A stretch of DNA of 64,000 nucleotides from Halictus rubicundus (GCF_050948215.1 NC_135163.1:3534001-3598000), one strand, 5' to 3'; positions 51,301 through 59,930 are shown, counted from the first letter of the stretch. Translations and numbers: made by a program. Notes: a model not told the origin generated them from the letters alone.

Positions 51301-54300
51301 ACATAATTTCTGATTTATATATATCATGTGATTTATATATAATGTGTGAATTATATATAATTTCCGATTTATATATAATTTCTGATTTATATATAATTTC
51401 TGATTTATATATATCATGTGATTTATATATAATGTGTGAATTATATATAATTTCCGATTTATATATAATTTGTGATTTTTATATAATTTCTGATTTATAT
51501 ATAATTTCTGATTTATATACAATTTGTGATTTATATGTAATTTGCGATTCGTATATAACCTGTGATTTATATATAAATTGTGATTTATATCTTATTATTC
51601 TTTGTTTTTGTTCCCCTACAACTTGCATTATACAGCAGCTCGTAAAGTTTTAAATGTTAAAGATATAGCTATTGTCCAGAATTGGTGCCATTCGGCGTCA
51701 GGAGAACCACCCCTACATATTTATTATTAAACTGCGAATTTTATGCATTTAAAATGCTTCTCCCAAAAATGGGCGAATTAAACGCGAAATAGGAAAAACA
51801 TTTAAAGAATTAAAACACTGTATTGTCTCCTACCTATTGACATTATAAAGAAAATAAATGAGCGTCTATGTAGCTGTGTATTGGAATTAATGGAGGCGAT
51901 TTTTATTTTGCATGGAAATTTTGCATGGAAATTTTGCAGTCTCTTTGTCACCATCAATCCTGGCTCGTAAAAGAATACTGCAGATACAGTGAATAATGTA
52001 GGAGTCATTTTAAATTGCACAAGTACGAATTACGTGCACATTTGAAAACCCGCGTTAATAAATGATGCGAGACGTTAATTGAGCCGTTCGTTTGCTATAT
52101 CGATTAACTCCGCGGAATAAAAAATAGAGGGGATGGATGAAATACATTCATTTTTAAAAAAACCTTTTCGTTTTTGGAGTTCAGTGTAAGTCTGATTATT
52201 ACGAAAATTTCGGCTGCATTTGGAACTTGATATTAATGATTGTAATAATGATGTTGTTTATTGCACATAAGGGAAAACCTAATTGAATTTGCAATAGGCC
52301 ATTCGATAGCTTATCCAAAGAAAATACTCTGTGGCAATTTTCAACCCTATAGGTCGACATGGGGGGTAGTAATGGGGTGAAGAAGAAAATCAGTTTTTTC
52401 CGTAATTTCTCTTATCCTTTTCAATTGAAAATTCTGAAAAAATCAGGCATATTTTAGCTATTACAATGCACATTTATGAATTTTTTTAGAATTTTTATCT
52501 TTGAAATCGAATTTTAAAAAATAAAAAAGCTTTTGAAATACTGATTTTTTCGTAGAAGTTTTTCTTGTGGTATATTCGAATAATTTTATTAGGATGTTTA
52601 GAACACAAGAGGGCTAAAGTAGTAAACATAATTTTAGTTTCGGTTTCACCGATTGAATTACTCCGATTTTGCGCAAATTTTTGTTAACGTGCTAATAAGT
52701 GTGGATCGTCCAATTGATTTTCCGAAAGACTGACCCAACGAGTTTTGCAATTGCGAGCTACGCGCTCTACTCACCGATAAAATAAATTTGAATATCTGGG
52801 ACGTTCGAAAAACCGTGTCACTGCGTCGCCACAAAAACACCGTCGAGTCCGTCGGAAACTTTTGAAAAACGAGAGGATATCGATATACCAATCGGTGAAA
52901 CGTATCGTGCGAACTTCGAAATCTGAAGTGTCTGTCTAAACATGGTTTTACAGCGTTCCGGTGCACCGTCATCGGTTCTCGTTTTCGTTTCTTTTCTTTT
53001 TTGTCACCGTGCGACAACAGAACAGCTGCTTCCGTTGCTTTTCTTTGCTAGGGTTATTTCCACGCGAGTATCGATCTCTCGAATAGCCGAGACACAGCGA
53101 CACTGTTCGAGAGATAACACTAAAAGTCCGAAGAGTAAAGGGAATCTACCGGTAGCAGATTCAATCTCGTCTGATCGGAAGGCGATGAAAATAATACGAC
53201 CTCAATCTCAATATTGCAACGTACAGTTTCGCTGGGCAATGCCGTTAAATAACAATTGGGAATTTTATTTTTCCTCACAGAGTCGAAATGACAGTTTCTG
53301 ATGTTTCTCGATTTTTTATACGGGGTGTGGCCGGGCGGGTGGTACAACCGGCAGGGGATGATTCTACATATAAAAGTAATTCGAAAAAAAGGAATAAGAT
53401 TTTTTCGTTTGACGCCTGGTTTTCGAGAAAATCGAGTTTAAAGATCCTGTCGCGTGCTTTAGTATATGCAGGAAGTAGAATTGGTTGGCCATGGTCAGAC
53501 GCGTCAGAAGATTGCTGACTAATAACATGCGTGTTTGCTGCATTTTCGAAATCGGTTTTCTCGAAAACGAAGCATCGAACGAAAAATTGTTATTCGTTTT
53601 TTCCGACTTATTTTTACATGTAGAATCATCCCCTGCCCGGTTGTACCACCCGTCCGGCCTCACCCTGTATATCTACATTTTTTAGATATTGTATAACATT
53701 CAATCTAATAGCGTACATTGTCTCTATGGAGTAGCATTAAATATCGATTGAGAATTTTATTCTCCCCGCGAAATTGAAACGATGCAAAGTACGACGTGGA
53801 ACGTTCATAGTTGCATGAAAATGTACTGGAATTCTCTTTGAACCTCGAAATTTCATCCTAATGTCCGACATTACTATAGGATCGCTCCACAGTGCAGAGT
53901 GCGTAGCGTCAATTTTTTGCTGTATCTATATTTTTGTACGTGTACATACATACATATATACACGTGTGTATGCAACTGCACCGGTCTCCTATAAGCCAAC
54001 CACCCATTCTCCCTTTCTCTCTCCACACTCGACTGTTCAATTTTCATTTCCCGTCAGAGCAGCGAGTTGAGCGATTTTCATTTAATTTCCGTTCGCCAGA
54101 CGGCACACGCGGTCCAATCGAGGGGAAGGGTCTTTTAGCTGTGCATCCAGATAACCTAACTGCCTCTTCAGTCTTAAAACCTGAGGCCACAGTTCTATAT
54201 TAATATTGATACCATCTAACTATCGGTCCGCGTGCCCTGCGAATTGAAACGAAATACTGTGGCTACTCGATTCATGTCCAAAACGCGGGTGTCGCCAGGG

Positions 54301-56382
54301 ACATATATCGGCCAGGAGGTTCTTTGATCCACGCCGAACGTAGAAAAGGACAGCGAAGCTCTAGAGGCCTCGGTTCACGGGTCACACCTCGCGGCAGTGG
54401 GGATAGTTCTGGGATTTTTATCGGCTAGGCATTTGCGACATATATCAAGAAAAGACTGTACTTGTAACGCGAAGTAGGGGGTGTAGATACCTACAAGTTC
54501 CTCTGTGCTATCTTCTCGTGGACGAGGAATACTTGTACAGTGTTTACTCTGTGTTACAGTGATTTCTCTATATATGTCGCCAAGGCCTGGATGATAAACG
54601 TCGTGGAATTATCTCCACTTGCGTGGTGTATACCTCGTGAGGGATCTCGAAGCACGAGAGGCCTCGGAGTGTAAACATAATGGTATGTCTCCTCGCTAAT
54701 TGCAAATACAGTGTTTACTCGATATATGTCCAAAACACGGATCTGGCTAGGGACAAATATCGGTCAGGAGATACTGTTCTTTGATAAGGACTCGGTTCAT
54801 GGTCCCTTTAGGGGCATAGCCCGGGGAAGTGGGGATAGTTCTCGGACCTTTATCGGCAAAATATTTGCGACATATATCGAGTAAAGGCTGTATTTATATG
54901 TACTTTAAAAATGCAGAATGGAAAGTTTTAAGACACGTTCCAAACTAATTTGTTCACTTGTTTCTATGGGACTTCACTATTTATCTCCGGTTTTATTTAT
55001 TTGTCTTCGTGCGGTAAATGTCCGGGGAGTTCTTGGTATTTCTGCTTACACTTTTATTTCTCTTATTGCGAGTGAACGTATTCTCGCCGGTGGGAATAAT
55101 AATCATTTCGATGTTTCTTATGAGCGATACGGCTCTATCGTTGTGCGATTAATTCGTTCGTATTGTTTGCTACTCGGATATTGTTTCATTCGCTAAGATG
55201 TTTGTTATTCGAAAGTATCGAGTCAGGTTAAAGAAAACGCGTCCAACCGGTTGTCTCTCGAAACGAACCGTTCCCGTGGAACAACTCGGCAAGAACAAAC
55301 ATCAAAGTGGAACACGGACAAAGCAAAGTTTCATCTAATGTTGTTCAATAGATTGCCGCGATACACACGCTCGGTACATCCGACTCGATTGCCCCGAAAG
55401 TTTCAATCTATTTTCGAAATTGCTTCTTTCGCCTTATCAATTCAATCGGCGCGACTGCGTCGCGCTGACATTCCCTCGAAATAGTTATGCTGATGTACTC
55501 GACAACGATTGCTGTTTATTTAAAGGAAAAATTATGTCGTTGAAACTTCGATCATTCTGCAACACTCGAATCGCTGTTTTCGTTTCGTACTGTCTAAATT
55601 GATGGAAAAGTTACGACGTTCAGTAATAGTATACGCATAGACCGAAACAATGTTAGGTTCACTCTACTGCTGTGACATATATACATGTTTATGTAATATT
55701 TCGGTTAAACTTCACCCGAGGAAACCAGAAATTTTTAACTTTTCTTTGCGCAATCCCGTAGATTTTGGCGAGAAAATTCCGAAAATCCAAGTTTCAATCC
55801 TAGGAGATCAGCAGTTCAAGAGTTATGCGTTTTTAAACTTGAGTGATTTTCGGGAATATTGATTCCTAAAATTCTTCTGGAATGATTATTTAAAGGAACA
55901 TTATTGTGCTTCTTTCACACGCAGTCATTAAAAATGTTGACGAGTTACTAAAAAATCTGGAAAACATCAAAATAGTTTACTTGCTCCAAATCAAAATTGA
56001 AAAGTCCGAACTAGGGGCAGTAATTACTTCTTTAAACTGCATGCGTGTAGACTGAATAAAAACAAGGTAACTGTTAAGCTAACTGTAGATTAATTGGGTT
56101 CGAGACTCTGCAGGTGAAATGATCAGAGAACGCTTTAGTGTCCTGATTTCTGAACCGAGAGTGATTCTCGCAAACTTGAAAATGTGACGCAACGTGAAAG
56201 GACACTTACAGTTCCAGCTCCAGGATTGCCGATCTTACAAGGTAAATTGGCAGTACTTCTGCTCTGGGCGAGGATTTCCGTTGTGGGGATCTTGTTGACA
56301 TCTTCGCCTTTATGGAGGGAGACTTTTAATGGCACCACTTCGTTGTTGGCGCCTAAAGATTGCTGGTGCTCCGCCTGGCTCC
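21821..56382 (-). CDS. Dpr-like two-Ig cell-surface protein, four-exon gene model (5' end uncertain)
   Basis: This is the join of exons 56210-56382, 28276-28425, 25970-26303 and 21821-21960. Reading phases match at every junction (0, 0 and 1), and all three introns begin GT and end AG. The product, about 264 residues without its N-terminus, has two Ig domains: Ig1 with cysteines in LPCK and YECQ, tryptophan in ITWVK and the Dpr-like DWTLQI; Ig2 with cysteines in LECQ and YTCD. A short tail with PAAM, a hydrophobic stretch and a stop follow. Two rather than three Ig domains fit Dpr and not its DIP partners. Dpr proteins are neuronal surface proteins that bind DIPs and help specify synaptic partners; that role is family knowledge. 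I cannot name the Dpr paralogue. Database names such as lachesin-like would also fit. The first intron, about 27.8 kb, holds most of the repeats in the window. Confidence 0.87.
22625..23471. mobile_element. TTAA-flanked foldback element (847 bp)
   Basis: TTAA at 22621-22624 and 23472-23475; ends CCCTTAACGG and, inverted, CCCTTAACAA. Inside, large parts pair with each other (AGGATTAGTTTATTAGACGA near 22857 with its complement near 23325; ACTGAATCCACACTAT near 22810 with its complement near 23402). No ORF. Confidence 0.7.
25340..25521. mobile_element. pogo-like MITE, complete (182 bp)
   Basis: TA-flanked. Left CAGTGTTTTCTCTATATATG, right inverted CAGTGAATTCTCGATATATG. A second, left-truncated copy lies at about 25640-25740. 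Confidence 0.75.
25970..26303 (-). CDS. Dpr-like gene, exon encoding Ig domain 2
   Basis: This 334-bp exon encodes 111 codons plus one base. It begins ITSHPVQRHFVRLRI, then GAPDLHVKQGSSLRLECQ with the first Ig2 cysteine, YVFWYRQGRMINYDEE with the core tryptophan, and GGNYTCDPSNA with the second cysteine. Asn-X-Ser/Thr sequons occur at NGS, NKT and NYT, so the domain is probably glycosylated. The acceptor TTTCAG is at 26304-26309 and the donor GTGAGC at 25964-25969. The exon ends in phase 1 and the tail exon at 21960 supplies the two missing bases. The intron to the previous exon is 1,972 bp and the one to the tail exon is 4,009 bp. Confidence 0.93.
26304..28275 (-). other. Intron between the second Ig1 exon and the Ig2 exon
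   Basis: 1,972 bp, GTATGC donor and TTTCAG acceptor. Holds a foldback repeat (27263-27658) and a minus-strand ORF of 121 codons (26739-27104) rich in cysteine but unrecognised. Confidence 0.85.
27263..27658. repeat. Foldback repeat related to the 12.3-kb element
   Basis: Arms contain ATTAATATTCGGACAC and its complement; interior CCAGTGAATTCCTAACG and CAAGGTGAAG segments recur alone at 5210-5335, 23474-23600 and 55703-55850. Confidence 0.65.
28276..28425 (-). CDS. Dpr-like gene, exon encoding the rest of Ig domain 1
   Basis: This exon is 150 bp, exactly 50 codons, phase 0 at both ends. It starts with ITWVKDRQLLTVG, where the tryptophan is the Ig core residue, and carries DWTLQI and DAGIYECQ with the second Ig1 cysteine. 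With the exon at 56210-56382 the two cysteines are about 58 residues apart, normal for a V-type Ig domain. The acceptor TTGCAG is at 28426-28431 and the donor GTATGC at 28270-28275. The WTLQI and YECQ signatures are typical of the Dpr family. A mariner element begins only 32 bp upstream of this exon (at 28457), so the intron has tolerated an insertion right next to the acceptor. Confidence 0.92.
28678..29191. mobile_element. piggyBac-type non-autonomous element inside the mariner
   Basis: The 514-bp insertion is flanked by TTAA on both sides (28674-28677 and 29192-29195). Its terminal inverted repeats start CCGTTTGACTGCTA on the left and CCGTTCGACTGCTA on the right. TTAA target and CC-starting ends are typical of piggyBac-type elements. 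It carries no transposase ORF. It splits the mariner transposase just after LEHYL. Confidence 0.8.
29192..30070 (-). pseudogene. mariner transposase pseudogene
   Basis: The coding remnant reads from an ATG at 30068-30070. It is inactive for several visible reasons. A frameshift lies within the first codons. A TAG at 29598-29600 directly follows the VTGDEK block, where a tryptophan codon is usual. A further frame change separates the N-terminal and middle blocks. The C-terminal part is cut at 29192 by the inserted TTAA element and resumes at 28677. Confidence 0.85.
30354..30415. repeat. Minimal pogo-like palindrome
   Basis: About 62 bp: CCGATATATGTCGCTGG on the left and GGACATATATCGAGTAAACA then CTG on the right, essentially two ends without an interior. 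Confidence 0.6.
31485..31681 (+). mobile_element. GACTGCGG-family MITE with changed ends (GACAGCGG)
   Basis: 197 bp. Left end GACAGCGGATTTTATGCA, right end GATCCGCTGTC. Both ends carry the same change relative to the family consensus, so the inverted repeat stays paired. Confidence 0.75.
31775..31835 (+). repeat. Short tandem repeat CTTGTGTTTACAAT
   Basis: Four imperfect copies of a unit with CTTGTGTTTACAAT. Confidence 0.6.
34801..34995 (+). pseudogene. mariner transposase N-terminal fossil
   Basis: The plus strand reads EFKLGHKAAEA, a gap, then RRWFKKFRLGDTSF, which matches the helix-turn-helix region of mariner transposases (pattern EFKLGH.A.EA ... RWF.KF..GD.S). Homology fades after about 34990 and no catalytic part is seen nearby. 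No terminal repeats were identified. It is unrelated in position to the element at 28457. Confidence 0.6.
35351..36130 (-). repeat. 195-bp tandem repeat, four copies
   Basis: CCATAGATGACCTTC recurs at 35356, 35551, 35746 and 35941, exactly 195 bp apart. Because 195 is a multiple of three, the minus strand stays open for 265 codons with a 65-residue period (blocks NVKEGIDMD, SDCCCRQGLLKVIYG). Lining up single-base differences by eye gives about three silent and six replacement changes, which argues against selection for a protein. Each unit contains CACCCTGTA, the reverse of the CAGGGTG ends of many TA-flanked elements. Confidence 0.9.
36735..36757 (+). repeat. (GT)n microsatellite
   Basis: Run of TG dinucleotides following TTTG. 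Confidence 0.9.
37728..37995 (+). repeat. 91-bp tandem repeat, three copies
   Basis: TTCGAGACTTTTC occurs at 37731, 37822 and 37913. Units contain GATTCTATTGTCA and TTTATGAATACACTATCG; the third copy is the most diverged. Confidence 0.9.
40106..40296. repeat. Foldback MITE, first of two copies
   Basis: Near-perfect palindrome: left GGGACCCAATTGCTGTGGGG, right inverted GGGACCCAGTTATTGTGGGG; the centre pairs AAAGCATAATGAATATTAAA with its complement. Confidence 0.8.
40391..40581. repeat. Foldback MITE, second of two copies
   Basis: Same palindrome 285 bp downstream. The flank TTTTAAAATAGCTAT...CTAGGTTAAGG is also repeated, so the pair arose by duplication of a segment of about 285 bp and not by two insertions. 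Confidence 0.8.
41440..41870. repeat. GC-rich repeat with inverted segments
   Basis: GGGGGAAGCAGAGG-type sequence near 41510 (minus) pairs with GTTGGTGGGGGAAGCG near 41610. Positions 41720-41840 (CACGTGACCAG, GTGGAAGGGGAAAAGG, CACTTGGCGACGCTG) resemble the MITE at 60270-60456. Confidence 0.45.
44525..45110 (+). repeat. Minisatellite of about 42 bp, 13 copies
   Basis: Unit: CCGATTAATATTGAACCGGT, CGGTAAGCGTTGGGGACAGA, AAG. I count 13 GATTAATA repeats. In the middle, GAACCGG units alternate with CACTCGG/CACCCGG units, giving an 84-bp higher order. The edge units read AGGCTACC instead. Confidence 0.92.
45200..45425. mobile_element. TTAA MITE, CCCTTTGCACTCGAA family (copy 2)
   Basis: TTAA at 45196-45199 and 45426-45429. 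Ends CCCTTAGCACTCGAATGG and, inverted, CCCTTTGCACTCGAAGC. Confidence 0.8.
46101..46272 (+). repeat. GACTGCGG-family MITE, subfamily B, right-truncated
   Basis: Starts GACTGCGGATTTTTATGC after TA. Internal sequence (AAATCCTATTTTTCATGGGA) is shared with 47458-47650, not with the 8.2-kb subfamily. The right end is missing. Confidence 0.65.
46718..46926 (+). mobile_element. GACTGCGG-family MITE, diverged copy
   Basis: Left CTGCGGATTTCATGCATTCC, right GCATAAAGATTCGCGCAGTC. Confidence 0.65.
47458..47650 (+). mobile_element. GACTGCGG-family MITE, subfamily B, complete
   Basis: Left GACTGCGGATGTTTACGC after TA, right TGCATAAAGATCCGCAGTC. Interior as in 46101-46272. Confidence 0.75.
48293..48323 (+). 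repeat. (CGA)n microsatellite
   Basis: About ten CGA triplets. Confidence 0.9.
48775..49055. repeat. GACCAATCA-family dispersed repeat
   Basis: Shares long blocks with 63325-63570 (ATCAATTTCTGCTCCTTCTC, AATAACTCGAAAAC, GGTTCTCGATACTT) and more weakly with the foldback at 20338-20655. A further fragment lies at 49935-50045. Confidence 0.75.
51053..51595. repeat. 18-bp AT-rich minisatellite, about 30 units
   Basis: Units such as TTTGTGATTTATATATAA and TTTCTGATTTATATATAA in mixed order with ATCATG and CCGATT variants. The 18-bp period keeps frames open on both strands (YINQKL minus, CDLYII plus), giving ORFs of 156 and 139 codons that are artefacts of the repeat. Confidence 0.93.
51731..51942 (+). 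repeat. GACTGCGG-family MITE, decayed
   Basis: Left AACTGCGAATTTTATGCA, right TTTTGCAGTCTC with a duplicated CATGGAAATTTTG. Confidence 0.5.
53321..53667. mobile_element. TA-flanked foldback element with CAGGGTG ends
   Basis: Ends CGGGGTGTGGCCGGGCGGGT and, inverted, CAGGGTGAGGCCGGACGGGT, arms continuing for about 130 bp (TGGTACAACCGG, GGGGATGATTCTACAT). TA at 53319-53320 and 53668-53669. No ORF. Confidence 0.8.
54256..54458. mobile_element. pogo-like MITE, diverged
   Basis: Left GGCTACTCGATTCATGTCC, right GCGACATATATCAAGAAAAG then ACTG. Confidence 0.6.
54557..54690. repeat. pogo-like MITE, right-truncated
   Basis: Begins CAGTGATTTCTCTATATATG and follows the family through GGATGATAAACGTCG; no right end before the next copy. 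Confidence 0.65.
54709..54890. mobile_element. pogo-like MITE, complete (182 bp)
   Basis: TA on both sides (54707-54708, 54891-54892). Left CAGTGTTTACTCGATATATG, right inverted CAGCCTTTACTCGATATATG. Confidence 0.75.
55703..55850. repeat. Fragment of the 27.3-kb foldback family
   Basis: Shares AACTTCACCCGAGGAAACCAG, GTAGATTTTGGCGAGA and AAAATCCAAGTTTCAATCCT with 5210-5335. Confidence 0.7.
56210..56382 (-). CDS. Dpr-like gene, exon encoding the start of Ig domain 1
   Basis: On the minus strand this exon encodes a polar linker and then the first strands of Ig1, ending with TTEILAQSRSTANLPCKIGN and GAGT. The cysteine in LPCK is the first Ig1 cysteine. The donor GTAAGT lies at 56204-56209 and the exon ends in phase 0, which fits the next exon. 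The upstream edge is set at a TATAG acceptor just above 56382, which would leave one base of the first codon in an earlier exon. The frame also stays open to an ATG at 56458 (another at 56452), giving a weak signal-like stretch VVCISVYV and a possible cleavage after SQA. So this could instead be the first coding exon, with CDS 56210-56458. An arginine breaks that hydrophobic stretch, so I favour an upstream signal-peptide exon not seen here. Confidence 0.8.
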
Positions 56383-56458
56383 CTATAAAACGAACGTAAA
56401 CCGATATACATACTACTCGAAACGATGCGCGCTGTTGCACTAGGAGTGCCATGAACAT

Positions 56459-57146
56459 GTGACATTTTTCACCATTGCGCGAAACACGAAGAAAACATGT
56501 AGATGAAGAAACGAGTGAAAATATCCTCGAATCGAATGCCGGTCGTTGAACATTCGACAGTTCTACAGTAAATCGATAGCAAACATTTGAGAAATATTTT
56601 CATCTAAACGTGTTTAAAAAAAAGAAATTAAGATGAAGTAAATTTTCTCGGATTTTTTTGGTATGAAAATAAAATTTTTTCAGCAATGAATTCTGTACTG
56701 CAGCACGTTATTGCACTCACAAAATTGTTTATGAAGAACAGATAAAATAAATATAAATCTGCTTTCCGGGCTGACGGTCTCAGAAAATTGTGGATGAGAT
56801 GGAAATATATTAAATTTTTCTAAATCGTCCACTTCTGCAGTGCTCTGAGGATTTTAATATGCTTTAATAAAACTTCAAAGATATTCTCGTCAGGTTTAAC
56901 ATCTGCGACATTCGACTCTTTAAGGTTCATGGTCTCAGTTTATGTAGATTTAAATGATCAGCGATCATTCGCTTTGACTTCAGTTGGAGTTCAACCAAAT
57001 AACTATCTGCGAATCCTGCTAGTAAACAGTTCACCTTATCTAAATAGGAATTCAGGATTGCTGGCTCAAGACTTCGAGGCAAGGACAGAGAGATAGTCTG
57101 CGACTTCTATTTATCACGGAGAGTAGCAGTACCAGTAGAAATTATA
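56459..57146. other. No gene recognised upstream of the first Ig exon
   Basis: AT-rich DNA with short ORFs. If 56458 is the true start, the promoter would be here; I see no clear core promoter. Confidence 0.4.
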
Positions 57147-57624
57147 CGGGGTGTCCCACCTATACTCAGCATTTTAAATATTGTTCTCGGTGATACACAA
57201 CAATGGCACAGTACAAAATTGTTTGGTTCAAACGGGCGAATATTGTGGTAGCCAATAAAATGTTCCCAAGTTCATTGTTTTCGAGATACCAAGGTATATT
57301 TTGGTCATCGTGCTGTGACCTTCGCGTGACCTTGAAAAACAAAAGCAGTTCACAAAAGTTGGACAACCGATGCAAACACTGAAGAAAATTCTGTTATTTT
57401 TCTCTATTGATTGCCAAACTTTTGTGGATTTTTCGTAATTCAAGGTCACGCGAAGGTCATGGTGTTATATGTCGTTGAACTCGTCTTGACCCCAGTTGTG
57501 TCATGTCTCATATCCCGAAACAAATGAACTTGACAAAATATTTCGGTTACTAAAATATCTGTCCCCTTGAAAAACATTTTTTTCGGGAGGTATGTAAGAT
57601 GCTCAACTTAGATGGTGCATCCTG
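57147..57624. mobile_element. TA-type MITE with paired AGGTCA motifs
   Basis: Imperfect inverted ends CGGGGTGTCCCACCTATACT and CAGGATGCACCATCTAAGTT. Two arms hold the same 20-bp motif in opposite orientation (57316-57335 minus, 57440-57459 plus): TCAAGGTCACGCGAAGGTCA. Confidence 0.6.
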
Positions 57625-58530
57625 TGAATATGGCGAGTGTTGATTTTTATAATAGTGTTGATTTTTATTTTGAGTACGCAACACTGTAAAACTGCTGTGA
57701 CACAGTTTCATAAGACGAAAACAATTAAAAACAAGAAGGTTTTGGATTATTATTCTTTGGCTGAGGGGGTCGATCCCACTATAGGGGATTTAAATGTTTC
57801 GCAACAGTTTTAAACAGTTCTCTTTCGGAACCGCTTCAAGCTCAGTTTAGGAGTTTTTTGCACCCGGAATGCCCACTCATCATCGCATCGCGGCAGAGTT
57901 TTCTATTAGCAGAGATAAATTTCCGCGAAAATCCAGAGTCTTGAAGAAGGATCGTGGGAGAGCTGGCCGGGGCGGAAGCTGGCCGGCTTTAGGGCCTAAA
58001 CGCAGCCACGATCGGAGATTAAGCAACGAGGTTTTCACGAGGGCTCGGCTGGCGAAGGGCACAATAATGTCGAGGGCCGAGGCAATGGCCCAGACAGGAT
58101 TTTCCTCTCCCCTCGAGATTAATGCAACCCCGTACCAACGATAACGCATAACCCGACCGCGGCCGTAAGTGGCTTAAATGAATAACTTAGTCACGACAAT
58201 TACGCGGCTTTGCCCTGCGTTTGCTGCGCCCAAGCTGTTACAAATCTACTAGGCTCACGTGGGAAATTCACTTCGAAAACACTTACTCCCGCTGTGCACT
58301 CCCCCTGTCTACCATTGCAAACCGTGGCTCCCGGCCGCCTTTAATATCGAATCCATTCGCGTTTCACGCTGTACGGGCATTTTTGCCCGGAAATGTGGGT
58401 CACGATCCGTTTCATCGGATTCGTCACCATTCGACGGAACGTTGGGGCACATAGCAATACTTGAAGATATGCTGGTCTAGGGTAGCGATGGGCAGCGTCG
58501 AATGCTTTTCTAATTGAAATACCTGTAAAA
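57625..58530. other. No gene recognised
   Basis: GC-rich at 57860-58450 with overlapping 70-90 codon ORFs on both strands; no domains seen. Confidence 0.45.
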
Positions 58531-58532
58531 TA

Positions 58533-58610
58533 CAGTGACTTCTCTATATATGTCGCCAACGCCTGGATGATAAACGTCGTGGAATTATCCCCACCACCGC
58601 GGACGCTGAG
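58533..58610. repeat. pogo-like MITE, right-truncated
   Basis: Begins CAGTGACTTCTCTATATATG after TA and follows the family to about 58610. Confidence 0.65.
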
Positions 58611-58677
58611 GAGTGTGAGATCGCGTGGATAAAAAAATACGAGAAAAATGGTTACATAAAACACATCTTACAAAGTA

Positions 58678-58879
58678 CAGTGTTTACTCTATATATGTCC
58701 CAAATGTCTAACCGATAAAAGTCCCGGAACTATTCCCACTGCTGCTAGTGAGGGTCAATGAACCGAGGCCTCAAGAGCTTTGCTGTCCTTTTCTACGTTC
58801 AGTGTGGATCAAAGTATCTCCTGACCGATATATGTCCATAGCTAGACCCGTGTTTCGGACATACATCGAGTAAACGCTG
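58678..58879. mobile_element. pogo-like MITE, complete (202 bp)
   Basis: Left CAGTGTTTACTCTATATATG, right inverted CAGCGTTTACTCGATGTATG. The right TA (58880-58881) is shared with the next copy. Confidence 0.75.
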
Positions 58880-58881
58880 TA

Positions 58882-59524
58882 CAGTGATGTCCCTATACCG
58901 GGTGAACCAAGAATCGTGACCAGTAGAGATTACTCTGTTATTACCAGTCCGATGGAAAATGTTTTTATCAGATATAGCATGGTTTCAAGAGAGCTTTCAC
59001 GTGGTTATAGCAATATTTTTGTCAATTACTTTCTGCATGATTTTTCAAGGTCACCTTCAACTTTTCTAAATACATCTATAATTCTTTTCACGCATATCTG
59101 TTATAGGATTTCAAGACGGTAAGTATCATAACGTAACATTTACCTTAATTTAAGCGACGTTCAAAATGGTGTGCGTCAGCTGCAATGACGAATGCAGGCG
59201 AATAAAAGAGTGCTTTGCACATTCTATGACCTTTGCACTGGTAGGCGACCATGCATCTACAATTCTCTGTCGCATATCTTCCGGCGCTGGAGGACTGCTA
59301 ATAACAGAGTCACTGGTCACGATTCGTGGTTCACTCTGTATATGTCGCCAAGGCCTGGATGATAAACGTCGCGGAATAATCCCCACCACCGCGAGGTATA
59401 CCCCGCGAAGCTCGAGAGGCCTCGGACGCCGAGGAGTGTGAACATAACACGGGTGGGTATGTCTCCCGGACGATATATGTCGCTGGCAAGACCCGCGTGG
59501 TTGACATATATCGAGAATCCACCG
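58882..59524. mobile_element. pogo-like MITE split by another element
   Basis: Left CAGTGATGTCCCTATA, then an insertion at 58898-59338, then TATGTCGCCAAGGCCTGGAT and the right end GACATATATCGAGAATCCAC then CG. Confidence 0.75.
58898..59338. mobile_element. TA-flanked element inside the pogo-like MITE
   Basis: 441 bp, inverted ends of about 40 bp: CCGGGTGAACCAAGAATCGT and CAGAGTGAACCACGAATCGT, both followed by GACCAGT. TA at 58896-58897 and 59339-59340. No ORF. Confidence 0.8.
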
Positions 59525-59930
59525 TAACTCGCAAAACGCAGCGTCGCGATATAACGAGGGAGCGGCTGCTTATCCCGTGTGTACAATGAAAACGGCGGCA
59601 ATTAGCTCTCGTTACCGTGGCCCGACGGTTCGTTAAACCTGACCCGCTTCCGCGTGGCCGCGGGATCGTCCCGCTCGCGGGGATCTAACGCCGGACGAGA
59701 AATCTCGTCACGCGGTGATCGCACGCGAACGAGGAAACGACGATCGTGCACGCGATCATAGATCGACCGGGCGGAGGCCCTGGCCGTGCCGGTTTTCTTC
59801 GAGGATGACCGAACACAGAGCCGGCTTCGTTCTTTCTTCCGACAGCTCGGCCTAGATACCGCAGCCTGACCGCAGGAAGCCTCCGCGATTTATTGCGTTT
59901 TTATTGGCACCGTCGCGCACGGTTCGCCAA

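Larger units (their letters stand above)
28426..56209 (-). other. Large intron within Ig1 (27.8 kb)
   Basis: Runs from GTAAGT (56204-56209) to TTGCAG (28426-28431). It splits Ig1 between GAGT and ITWVK. Apart from the repeats listed separately I find no further exon with recognisable similarity. Unlisted stretches of more than 300 bp (30420-31480, 31840-34380, 36140-37720, 38000-40080, 41190-44500, 45440-46090, 47660-48760, 49060-49930, 51950-53310, 54900-55700) contain only short overlapping ORFs. Confidence 0.8.

Noticed and set aside
51052..51653. Long ORFs on both strands (YINQKL and CDLYII repeats)
   Set aside because: They arise from an 18-bp repeat whose period is a multiple of three and that lacks stops in several frames.
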